NCBI RefSeq assembly: GCF_000154985.1
Contig: NZ_DS572692.1
Coordinates: forward strand, 62,001-126,000
Length of the DNA stretch: 64,000 bases
From: Streptococcus infantarius subsp. infantarius ATCC BAA-102
GTDB lineage: Bacteria; Bacillota; Bacilli; Lactobacillales; Streptococcaceae
Reading direction: 5' to 3'
In this document: positions 16,414 through 24,496 of the stretch, piece after piece
Layout of the letters: the number at the start of each line of letters is the position of its first letter
Position numbering within the stretch: the first letter of the stretch is position 1
Notes under the pieces: model-generated
What the model was told of the DNA's origin: nothing
Database searches by the model: none
Seen by the model: the letters and a program-made list of their open reading frames with translations, nothing else
Program-made: the position numbers and the translations under genes

Positions 16414-18792
16414 ATGATTGAAGATATTGCATCAATAAAGATTAAAGGAGGTATTTTTGAAACAGAAACAGATTTGCCTATATTTGAAAAAGAAAAGACC
16501 CAAAAACCAAATTTTTCTCTGATTTATGGAAAAAACGGAAGTGGCAAGAGTACCATATCGCGTGGATTTAGAAAGATTACTGGCGATGAGGAGTTGCAAA
16601 TCGAATCAATGGAATTACTCGACGCGGACGGCTCCACTATAGAGGTTTGTGAAGAAGAAAAAAATAATACTTATGTATTTAATGAAGAATTTATAGAAGA
16701 CAATATTAAAATCGAGGATGACGGATTAAGTGCAATAGTTGTAATGGGCGCAGTTAAAGATGTTGACGACAATATAAAACAGATTCAGCCTACTTATGAG
16801 AAGAGTTTATCTGAGGCGCAAGCACAGAAAGAAGTTTTTAATAAATACTCAGATAGTGACAATAATCTTTGTCCAGAATACTATATAAACAAAATGCAGG
16901 AAGCGCTAAAAGGTGATAATAGTTGGGCTTCACGAGATGCAAAGATTCGTAACAACAAGACTAATAGCAAGGTTAGACGTAATACATATACTCAGTTTGT
17001 AGAGTTACATCCAACAAAAAGCAGAGATGAGTTAGTGTTGGTTTATGATGCTACGATGAAAAAGTTGGAAGCTGCAAAAAGTGGTAGTAAAAGAATTGAG
17101 ACTGTTGTTCCAACTTTAGAAACGTTTGAGGATATTGAGAACGATATTGTAAATCTTCTTAAAGAAAAAATAGAAAAACCTGTTTTGTCAGAAAGGGAGA
17201 AATCACTATTTCATATTCTTCAAGATGATAACGGTAATCAAAAATTGACTAATATAAAAAATCATTTTACTGGTCCTCAGAAAATAACTTGTCCGTTTTG
17301 TTTTCAAGATGTTGATGAGAAGTATGCGGATGATTTGGTGCAGAGTATAGAGAAGATTCTTAGTAAAAAGGTCGAAGAACATCAAGGTAAATTGTTGAAA
17401 GCCAGATTATCTATTTTTGAGGTAAACCTTGTGGCCTTTAATGAATTATCACCAGAAAAAGTCAAAGAGTGTGAGACAAAAATCGGGGTACTTAATTCTT
17501 CGATAGAACAAGTAAATGAGTTGATTAATCAGAAAATCGAAAACGTATATAAACCGATATTGAACGAAGGTTTTTGTTTAAAGAATAAGTACGATGAGTG
17601 TGTAGCTTCTTTGGAAGAGTTGGAGGAGGCGCGAAAATCTTTTAATGAAAAAACCACAGCTACTAAACCTCTTATAAAAGAGCTTACTAATGTAAATAAT
17701 GAGATTGCATATTATGATTTGAAGGAATTATACGAAAAGTATCAAAAGCAAATTGCAGAGAAGAAAACAGAAGAGGAAAAATCTAATAAATTAAATCAAA
17801 CTGCAAATGATCTTAGAAAGAAAATTGAGGTATTAGAGCAGGAGAAGAAAAATGCACGTATAGCCATGAAAGCTATTAATGACGATTTGGCCTATATTTT
17901 CTTTTCTAAGACAAGATTAAGGATTGATTATGACCATGATAAATACGTCCTTTATTCACATGAAAGATTAGTGGAACCCGGAAACGTTTCGGTTGGAGAA
18001 AGAAATGCAATAGGGCTTTGCTATTTCTTTAATAGAATAATGGAGAACAAGGATGAAGAGAAAGTCTTTAATTCTAAGTATTTGCTGGTTATCGACGATC
18101 CAGTGTCGAGTTTCGATATGGAAAATCGCATAGGTATATTATCCTATTTGAAATATAAATTGGGGCAATATTTGAAGGGAAATGATAAATCGAAATTTTT
18201 GTTATTTACTCATGATATGCAGACATTTTATGATATGCGCCATTTTGTGCTTGAATTGCTAAGCTCTAAATATAAAAACGGAGCAAGCAAGTATGTTAGA
18301 GATTGGGAGCTTAAAAATAAGAGCGTCGATAAAATAGATATACAAAAGAGGAATGAATATACAGCTTTACTTGGAACGGTGTTTGATTATGCTGATGCTG
18401 AGGAGATTGATACACAATATTCTGTCAGTATTGGTAATGTTATGCGAAAAGTAATGGAGGCATTCGGTACATTTGTGTATAAGAAAGGAATGGCTCAGCT
18501 TTCTACAGATGAAAGCATTATGGCAAATCTTTCAAAAGAAGATCAGGCTTATTACGAAAATTTAATGTATAGGCTTGTATTGAATACGGGCAGCCACATG
18601 GAGGAAAAGGTAAAAACAATAGACGATATGAATTTCTTTGATTACATTTCAGATGCAGATAAACGAAGAACTGCAAGAGATGTTATTTGCTTTCTATATA
18701 AGATAAATCCGCTTCATGTTAAAGCTCATTTGCAGGGTAAAGAAAATGCAGTGGAAAAGATAGAGATGTGGTGTGAAGCAATATCCGCTTAA
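16414..18792 (+). CDS. AAA_13-type ATPase, RloC/PrrC-like
   Basis: 792-aa SMC/ABC-like ATPase: Walker A GKNGSGKST (39-47), coiled coil, CPFC (293-296) in mid-protein between coiled-coil arms like a zinc hook, second coiled coil, signature SVGE (526-529) and Walker B LLVIDDPVSSFD (Asp561/562). The N-terminal YVFNEEFIEDN is typical of the PrrC/RloC branch (anticodon nucleases). The C-terminal region has RLVLNTGSH (Arg720, His728), compatible with a HEPN-type nuclease but not a standard spacing. ATG 16414 is chosen; a TTG seven codons upstream overlaps the ribosome site. High AGA/ATA codon use differs from neighbours, suggesting transfer. Confidence 0.8.
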   Translation: MIEDIASIKIKGGIFETETDLPIFEKEKTQKPNFSLIYGKNGSGKSTISRGFRKITGDEELQIESMELLDADGSTIEVCEEEKNNTYVFNEEFIEDNIKIEDDGLSAIVVMGAVKDVDDNIKQIQPTYEKSLSEAQAQKEVFNKYSDSDNNLCPEYYINKMQEALKGDNSWASRDAKIRNNKTNSKVRRNTYTQFVELHPTKSRDELVLVYDATMKKLEAAKSGSKRIETVVPTLETFEDIENDIVNLLKEKIEKPVLSEREKSLFHILQDDNGNQKLTNIKNHFTGPQKITCPFCFQDVDEKYADDLVQSIEKILSKKVEEHQGKLLKARLSIFEVNLVAFNELSPEKVKECETKIGVLNSSIEQVNELINQKIENVYKPILNEGFCLKNKYDECVASLEELEEARKSFNEKTTATKPLIKELTNVNNEIAYYDLKELYEKYQKQIAEKKTEEEKSNKLNQTANDLRKKIEVLEQEKKNARIAMKAINDDLAYIFFSKTRLRIDYDHDKYVLYSHERLVEPGNVSVGERNAIGLCYFFNRIMENKDEEKVFNSKYLLVIDDPVSSFDMENRIGILSYLKYKLGQYLKGNDKSKFLLFTHDMQTFYDMRHFVLELLSSKYKNGASKYVRDWELKNKSVDKIDIQKRNEYTALLGTVFDYADAEEIDTQYSVSIGNVMRKVMEAFGTFVYKKGMAQLSTDESIMANLSKEDQAYYENLMYRLVLNTGSHMEEKVKTIDDMNFFDYISDADKRRTARDVICFLYKINPLHVKAHLQGKENAVEKIEMWCEAISA

Positions 18793-18814
18793 TCAAATAA
18801 TATTGGAGAATAGT

Positions 18815-19044
18815 ATGCGTAAGATAATTAGAATGCCATCCAGTGTAAGCACTGCGGCGATATAATTGAATCAGTGATTGGATATGACTATGTGACTTGC
18901 AACTTTTGGGCATGTAGTGTAGATGGAAATTATGACTATCTTCATGGAAATTATTCGTTATTTATGGAGCTTTGGATGAATCTGCGGAAACGTTTTTTAT
19001 ACTTTCCACTGCAGAAAAATTTCTTGTATGATATAATATTTTAG
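18815..19044 (+). pseudogene. Small zinc-ribbon protein, frameshifted
   Basis: ATG 18815 (GGAG upstream) gives MRKIIR and soon stops. From 18832, in another frame, NAIQCKHCGDIIES...YDYVTCNFWACSVDGNYDYLHGNY continues to a stop at 19044. One deleted base restores MRKIIR-NAIQCKHCGD, a four-cysteine zinc ribbon of a small family often found beside phage and defence genes. The tail after DYLHGNY looks replaced. Confidence 0.65.
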
Positions 19045-19087
19045 CAATTTTGTATTGTTTATTTTCGCTTTTTAAAGGAGGTTTGAA

Positions 19088-19573
19088 ATGGAACTTTGGG
19101 ATGCTTATGATGCGCATTTGAATGTTATCGGTGGTCAAGTTTTGGTTCGTGAGAAAAAGATTCCTTGTGGTGTTTTTCATTTAGTTAGTGAAATTATTGT
19201 TAAGCATAGTGATGGGACTTATTTATTAACACAAAGAGATCCAAGAAAAAATCTAGGTGGCATGTGGGAAGCGAGCGCAGGTGGCTCAGCTTTGCAAGGC
19301 GAAAGTCCTTTAGATTGCGCAAAACGAGAATTACGTGAAGAGACAGGAATCGTGACAGATGATTTTGTTGAAGTAGGGCGCGTCTTACACCAAAGGCATC
19401 AAACTTATTATGTCAATTATCTTTGTCATACAGACGTCGATAAGGATAGTATTGTTTTACAAGAAGGTGAAATCTCTGCTTATAAATGGGTGACTTGTGA
19501 TGAATTGCGTGGCATGTCTCGAGAGGAGCTTGCTACACAACGAATCCAAAATTTTATTGCAGAATTAGGATAA
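19088..19573 (+). CDS. NUDIX hydrolase
   Basis: 161-aa hydrolase of nucleoside-diphosphate-linked substrates. The Nudix box is complete: GGSALQGESPLDCAKRELRE followed by ETGI. The N-terminus MELWDAYDAHLNVIGGQVLVR resembles IPP isomerase-like Nudix proteins. The ribosome site AAAGGAGG precedes the ATG, and TATAAT lies ~50 bp upstream (in GTATGATATAATATT). Confidence 0.88.
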   Translation: MELWDAYDAHLNVIGGQVLVREKKIPCGVFHLVSEIIVKHSDGTYLLTQRDPRKNLGGMWEASAGGSALQGESPLDCAKRELREETGIVTDDFVEVGRVLHQRHQTYYVNYLCHTDVDKDSIVLQEGEISAYKWVTCDELRGMSREELATQRIQNFIAELG

Positions 19574-19592
19574 ACCTAAATTCAATGTGATG

Positions 19593-19620
19593 AGCTAACC
19601 AGATTTGGTTAGCTTTTTTG
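19593..19620 (+). terminator. Terminator of the NUDIX gene
   Basis: AGCTAACCA (19593-19601) pairs with TGGTTAGCT (19606-19614), followed by TTTTT. Confidence 0.85.
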
Positions 19621-19722
19621 TTTTGATTTTGACCTTTCATCACAATAAATTTACCTCTTATCCCAAACTATTGCGAATTAAAAGTAAGTATGTTTTACTA
19701 TAATCAAAAGGAGGGAAAAGGA

Positions 19723-20037
19723 TTGAAAATCACTATTGATGTAGATGATTCTCTGGAGCAAGATTATATAACCATTCATTGTAAAGAGCTGACAGATGAT
19801 ATTTTAGAACTTCAAAAAAGTTTAGTCAGTAAATCTGTGGGAAGTCTTCGCATCTCAGCTTTTCAGGATGATGTTGAACATTTTTTAGAATTAAAAACAA
19901 TCATTTTTATGGAATCAGATGGTAATTATATTCTTATTCATACTTCGCAGGACATTTACAAAACCAGGCGAAAATTAGATGAAAATTGCTTTGATAGTCA
20001 TTTTAGCTTACTTCATCATTGTGAATGGTATCGGTAA
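19723..20037 (+). pseudogene. LytTR-family regulator, truncated in the DNA-binding domain
   Basis: TTG 19723 follows AAAGGAGGG by 7 nt and is the likely start; the ATG at 19690 precedes a TATAAT at 19699-19704. The frame reads as a LytTR regulator up to IYKTRRKLDE and then turns into NCFDSHFSLLHHCEWYR, losing the second half of the DNA-binding domain. The change occurs exactly where the next membrane-protein frame begins, as if a deletion fused the two genes. Confidence 0.7.
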
Positions 20038-20596
20038 AAGAAGTTTTCTTGGTGTGACATTCTCACTTGGTATTATTGCTTGTTTATTCTCTGATTTGCT
20101 TGGGATTGGTATGGTATCTCCGTTTATCATCATTTTGGTTTCTATTTTGATTGGAGTTGGTCTTTCTATGATTTTTGGTAAGAAGGCATATGTTCGTCAT
20201 GATTTTGGAGGCAAGTACATCTATAGTAATGTTTCAGATTCTAAGGAATATTCGGATGCTGACGGGACATTTACAGTAGACAATAGTCTTGGTGAAAGAA
20301 CAGCTTATATGTCTGTGAATGATTTAAGACATGGTAAAATTGAAAATGCCCTAGGTAGTTTGATTGTTTATCTTAATGGCACAAGTTTAGATGAAGCGGG
20401 TGCTACGATTGATATCGATAATGGTCTAGGTAAACTGCAAGTTTACGTTCCAAAAGAATTTAGAGTATCAGTCAATATTGATAATGGTCTCGGTACCGTT
20501 AACACTCATGGTAATCCAGCAACAGATGAAACATTGCCATTGTTGAAACTTAACATTGATAATGGTCTCGGTACAACAGATATTTATTTTGAATAG
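19979..20596 (+). CDS. LiaF-like membrane protein, probably N-terminally truncated
   Basis: 205 aa: two to three hydrophobic segments (1-75), then a soluble domain with repeated IDNGLG motifs (around 138, 162 and 193) typical of the LiaF/DUF2154 cell-wall-stress domain. The ATG at 19979 has no good ribosome site and lies in the truncated LytTR frame. Homologues usually have a longer N-terminus and follow a LytTR gene, so the first part was probably lost in the same deletion. May be untranslated. Confidence 0.6.
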   Translation: MKIALIVILAYFIIVNGIGKRSFLGVTFSLGIIACLFSDLLGIGMVSPFIIILVSILIGVGLSMIFGKKAYVRHDFGGKYIYSNVSDSKEYSDADGTFTVDNSLGERTAYMSVNDLRHGKIENALGSLIVYLNGTSLDEAGATIDIDNGLGKLQVYVPKEFRVSVNIDNGLGTVNTHGNPATDETLPLLKLNIDNGLGTTDIYFE

Positions 20597-20607
20597 AATA
20601 TATAGCC

Positions 20608-20641
20608 TAAAGCCTTAAAGAATTTCTTTGAGGCTTTTTGA
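20608..20641 (+). terminator. Terminator
   Basis: AAAGCCTTAAAG and CTTTGAGGCTTT form a long stem over AATTT, followed by TTTT. Confidence 0.7.
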
Positions 20642-20742
20642 TTTCTTTCTTGAAATGCATTTTCAGGTAACGTATAATAAAAATGTTTTGAAAATTTAAT
20701 GAAAATAGTTGTGGCAGCGACACTTAGAATCAGGAGATAACG

Positions 20743-20970
20743 ATGACATATAAGCTATCAAGAATGAAAGTGCTTATTTTAACTTTGTTAATGGCTTTTA
20801 TGGAGCTCTCAGCCCTACCTGCAGCTTTTTTAGGTCAAGTAACTTTCAAAGATATTAAACCAATGTATTTTACATTGATGTTAAATTTTATTATAGCCTT
20901 GATAACGTCACTTGTAGCTTATGTTCTGTTAGGCGTTTATGGCTTATTGCTCTTGAAAAATAAAGATTAA
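20743..20970 (+). CDS. Small membrane protein, possibly the start of a CPBP protein
   Basis: 75 aa with two hydrophobic segments (8-30 and 40-70). CAGGAG lies before the ATG. MELSALPAAFL resembles the beginning of some CPBP-family membrane proteases, so this may be a truncated one; no function assigned. Confidence 0.5.
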   Translation: MTYKLSRMKVLILTLLMAFMELSALPAAFLGQVTFKDIKPMYFTLMLNFIIALITSLVAYVLLGVYGLLLLKNKD

Positions 20971-20997
20971 AAAGTTAGTGAAAGAAGTGAATGATAC

Positions 20998-21738
20998 ATG
21001 TATATCCATAAATTTGGTAATCCTGAACATCCTAAGGTAATCCTCTTAGCACCGATGATGATATCTGGTGAAAATTTATATCATTTGATGAAACCATATT
21101 TGAAAGGTGATTATTGCATTATCGCACTCGACCAAGGTGGTCATGGTAAAGCGGGACAGTATTTGAGTGTTGATGATGAATATCGGCAATTGAAAGATTA
21201 TCTTGTCGAAAAAGGGTATTTTGATATTAAACTGGTTTATGGCGCCTCACTGGGTGTAGCTATTGGATGGCGATTATTTAATGACCAACGTTTCAAAATT
21301 GAATACGCTTGGTTTGATGGAGTTGCTTTGAAGAAAAATGCTTGGTTGTTGGAAAATGTCACGCGCCTTCTTTTTAGACAAAAGAAATGAGCACTAAAAA
21401 AGTCAGGCGCAGCTGCATCACAATCTCTTGTTAAAATGTATGGCGAGGATTTGGCTAAGTTGATGACGAAAAATTCTGATAGAATTACTAGTCAGGATAT
21501 CGATGCTAATTGTCACGCTTGTTGCCATTATGATTTACATCTGTTAACAGCAGAACAACAAAGCAAACTTCATTTAGAATATGGCGAGAAAGATTTTGAT
21601 CTCGGCGTTTCTAAAAAAGCTTTTAAAAAATATCTTCCAGAAGTTGATGTGATTATCCGAAAGGGCTACCCACATTGTGGTTATTTTGCTGGTAATACGG
21701 CAGCTTATGTGACAGAATTAGAAGCATTTATAAAATAA
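20998..21738 (+). pseudogene. Alpha/beta hydrolase, interrupted by TGA
   Basis: A 246-codon frame with nucleophile motif YGASLG and a C-terminal catalytic His context (KGYPHCGYF) is cut by TGA at 21388-21390. The sequence continues in frame (ALKKSGAAASQSLVKMYGEDL). Only one lesion is visible, so the inactivation is recent. Confidence 0.88.
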
Positions 21739-21740
21739 AA

Positions 21741-21772
21741 AAATCTTTTACTCAATTTGGGTAAAGATTTTA
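21741..21772 (+). terminator. Terminator
   Basis: AAATCTTTTAC and GTAAAGATTT pair with one bulge, followed by T-rich sequence. Confidence 0.55.
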
Positions 21773-21805
21773 AATATGATATGATAACTATAATTAATAA
21801 TCACT

Positions 21806-22638
21806 ATGAAGAGAATTATGAAAAAAGAAAATACGAAATTAAATAGAGTATGGCTATCATTTTTGATATATTTGCTGTTTTTTTGGCTAGGTAGTCTAAT
21901 ACTTAATCAAAAACAGCTTGTTTGGCTTCTTTTAGAATTTTATGTGCTTGTGATTTCTGGTTTTATCCTTTGGAAATACCATCGTTATTTGCAGCCTAAG
22001 CACCTGATTATTTCATGCGGACTTTGTGGCTTGTATACCTTGTCTGAAATGATTCATCCAACACCCTTGTCGATTTTTAATATCATACTTGTCTTTTTAT
22101 CGGCTTGTGCTGTGATGGCTGTTTTTGCTCAAAAACCAGAAGGAGCACTAAAATGGTTTAAAGGACATTCAAGAAAAGTATTGCAATAAGTGTTAGTATT
22201 GGAATACTATGTGGACTCATTTGGGGTGCTATTAATTGTATACTGATGTTGGGAAGTAATGGCCTTCAGCCTTCTAGTATTTTTAAAGCTTTTTTACTTT
22301 CTTTAAGCCCAGCTATTATTGAAGAAGTTGCTTATCGAACTGTTTTTTACGCTTTTTGTTTAACCATGATAAGTGGTGAGAAGCTGAATACGAAAGGTCA
22401 GGAATTGACAACTTATGCCATGATGACTGTTCCGCATATATTACCGCATACGGTGGAGTGTTTTAACAATGGTTTTCTATCTGGATTGCTGGAATGGCTG
22501 ATTTCAGTGGTTTTATACATCCTTATTTTTGGACTGATTTTTGCTTTTTTGCAGAGAAAACGAGATATTGTATCAGCTATGATTGCTCACGGTACCGTTG
22601 ATTTTATTCGCTTTTGTTTATTTGGGTTGCCTATTTGA
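21806..22638 (+). pseudogene. CPBP intramembrane metalloprotease, frameshifted
   Basis: The first frame (MKRIMKKENTKLNRVW...) ends at 22189. The second frame, open from about 22165 (FKKSIAISVSIGILCGLIWG), carries the protease motif EEVAYR, then HILPH and AHGTVDF, the remaining CPBP (CAAX protease/bacteriocin immunity-like) motifs. A single-base shift near GGACATTCAAG joins them into one ~277-aa membrane protein. Confidence 0.85.
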
Positions 22639-22657
22639 TTTGAATGGGGTGAGATAA

Positions 22658-23325
22658 ATGAGTAAGAAACTTTTTATGCAAGCTATCAGCAAATTTTTCT
22701 TTGGCTTTTTGTTTGTTGCTACTTTGTTATTTCTTTCAGCAGGGACTTTGTATTATTGGAACGCTTGGCTTTTGTTAGCGATTCTGTTTATTCCCATGTT
22801 TATCTCAGGGCTTGTCATGATGATTTTTAGTCCAGAATTGCTTAAAAAGCGTCTTAATGCCAAAGAAAGTGAAAAAGAGCAGCAGCAGGTCATTAAGTTT
22901 AGCGCGCTGATGTTTATCACAGCTTTTTTGACAGCTGGTTTTAGCTTTCGTTTCCATTGGCTGCGCTTATCACCTAATATCAGTTATGTTGCAGCTGTGA
23001 TATTCTTACTAGCTTATGGTTTATATGCAGAAGTTTTGCGTGAAAATGCCTATCTAGCTCGAACGATTGAGGTTCAAGAAGGGCAAAAAGTGATTGATAC
23101 AGGATTGTATAGTATTGTTCGCCACCCTATGTATGCTGCAACTTTACTTTTATTCTTAGCGATGGGCCTTGTTCTCGGGAGCCTTGTATCATTTCTCATA
23201 TTACTTGCTTACTTGCCTCTTATTGTCAAACGTATCCGTAATGAAGAAGTGGTTCTGGTACGTGACTTGCAAGGTTATGAAGTTTATCAAAAAAAGTTCG
23301 TTATCGCTTAATTCCTTATATTTAG
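22658..23325 (+). CDS. Isoprenylcysteine methyltransferase-like membrane protein, C-terminus frameshifted
   Basis: Multi-pass protein of the ICMT/PEMT superfamily, with GLYSIVRHPMYAATLLLF as the SAM-site signature. The frame as read stops at 23311 after YQKKFVIA. One extra A in the A7 run at 23289-23295 would give YQKKVRYRLIPYI to 23325, the conserved end of this family. So the last ~10 residues are altered by a homopolymer shift; a slippage or sequencing artefact is possible. Confidence 0.75.
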
Positions 23326-23327
23326 TA

Positions 23328-23358
23328 AAGTCATTTCATTTTTTGAAATGGCTTTTTT
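23328..23358 (+). terminator. Terminator
   Basis: AGTCATTTCA pairs with TGAAATGGCT (one G-U), then TTTTTT. Confidence 0.8.
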
Positions 23359-23546
23359 ATTTATTGACTACCTTTTCAATAAAAATAATTTCAATTATCA
23401 AATCAATGCTTTGCAATGATGCAAAATTCGAATGATAATTTTAATTTTTCTGAAATTTTCTTGAAAACATACAAAAATGTCTTTTCATAAACCTAAAAAT
23501 GGAGTAATATAGATAATGTTCTATTTTTTATGGAAAGGGATACATC

Positions 23547-24443
23547 ATGGAAAATAATTTGGGAAAATGCTTTAAGCTTTTGAGAGAATCAAAAGGCTTA
23601 TCGCAAAAGGAAATAGCTGGGGAGGTTATTTCCATCGCGCAGTTATCACGTTTTGAACGTGGTGTTAGTAATATTAACGCTGATACGCTTTATCAGTGTT
23701 TGGAGAATATGAATGTCTCTATTGCAGAATTTCAGTGTGTTTGTAGGAATTACTTACAAAATCAAACACTGCTTTTTCAAGATGAAGTGGCTAAGGCTTA
23801 CATTGAAAAAAATACACTAACCCTAAAACACTATCTAGTCAAATGTCAGCAACTTGAAGCTTCATCGCCACACCAAAAATTTCACAAACTCAATACAATC
23901 ATTGTCAAAGCTGTTTTGCAGCAGTGTGACAAGAAAGAAAAGGTCGCAAAAAAGGACGTTCAATTCTTGGTAGATTACCTGTTTTCAGTTGAACAATGGG
24001 GACGTTATGAGCTCTGGCTTTTCACTTACAGTGCCTCATTGATGACAAGTAACTTGGTTGAAACTTTCGCTTGTGAAATGATTAACCGCACGCAGTTCTA
24101 TCAAGAAATTCCTGAGAATCGTCGCTTGGTCAATCAAATGTTGTTTAACGTGATTAACGTTTGTATTGAAAGAAGTCGTTTTTCATTAGCTTTCAAATTG
24201 CTTAACTATGCTGATAATTTGAAAAAAGATGAAACCGATTTGTTCATTCGCAATGCGGTCAAGTATTGTCGAGGTTATTACCTACTTAAAACAGGTAATC
24301 TATCTGGCCTTCAAACGATGGAAAAATGCGCAGAAATCATGATGTTTCTTGAATGTCATAGCATTGCTCAACAAATGTTGGATAGAATTTCTGATTTAAA
24401 ACAAGAAACATCACATATGCAAAAAGAATTAACTCATTTGTAA
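23547..24443 (+). CDS. rgg: Rgg/RopB-family transcriptional regulator
   Basis: 298-aa regulator with N-terminal HTH_3 (residues 8-60: LRESKGLSQKEIAGEVISIAQLSRFERG) and a TPR-like C-terminal domain that binds peptides in Rgg proteins. It lies directly upstream of the glucosyltransferase gene in the same direction, the arrangement of S. gordonii rgg-gtfG where Rgg activates gtf. No convincing short hydrophobic pheromone gene was found beside it. Confidence 0.9.
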   Translation: MENNLGKCFKLLRESKGLSQKEIAGEVISIAQLSRFERGVSNINADTLYQCLENMNVSIAEFQCVCRNYLQNQTLLFQDEVAKAYIEKNTLTLKHYLVKCQQLEASSPHQKFHKLNTIIVKAVLQQCDKKEKVAKKDVQFLVDYLFSVEQWGRYELWLFTYSASLMTSNLVETFACEMINRTQFYQEIPENRRLVNQMLFNVINVCIERSRFSLAFKLLNYADNLKKDETDLFIRNAVKYCRGYYLLKTGNLSGLQTMEKCAEIMMFLECHSIAQQMLDRISDLKQETSHMQKELTHL

Positions 24444-24496
24444 TTTTAAGTAAACTATACGTGTAGTCTTTTTATGGAATTTATTTAGGAGGATTT

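Noticed and set aside
15484-19087. Complete integrative island at guaA with att repeats
   Set aside because: No second copy of the guaA 3' end and no integrase gene between guaA and the NUDIX gene were found.
19690-19722. ATG 19690 as the start of the LytTR gene
   Set aside because: A TATAAT lies just downstream of it and a strong ribosome site precedes TTG 19723.
23432-23464. Short hydrophobic peptide (MIILIFLKFS) as an Rgg pheromone gene
   Set aside because: Only 10 codons, no ribosome site, and no charged N-terminus as in SHP precursors.
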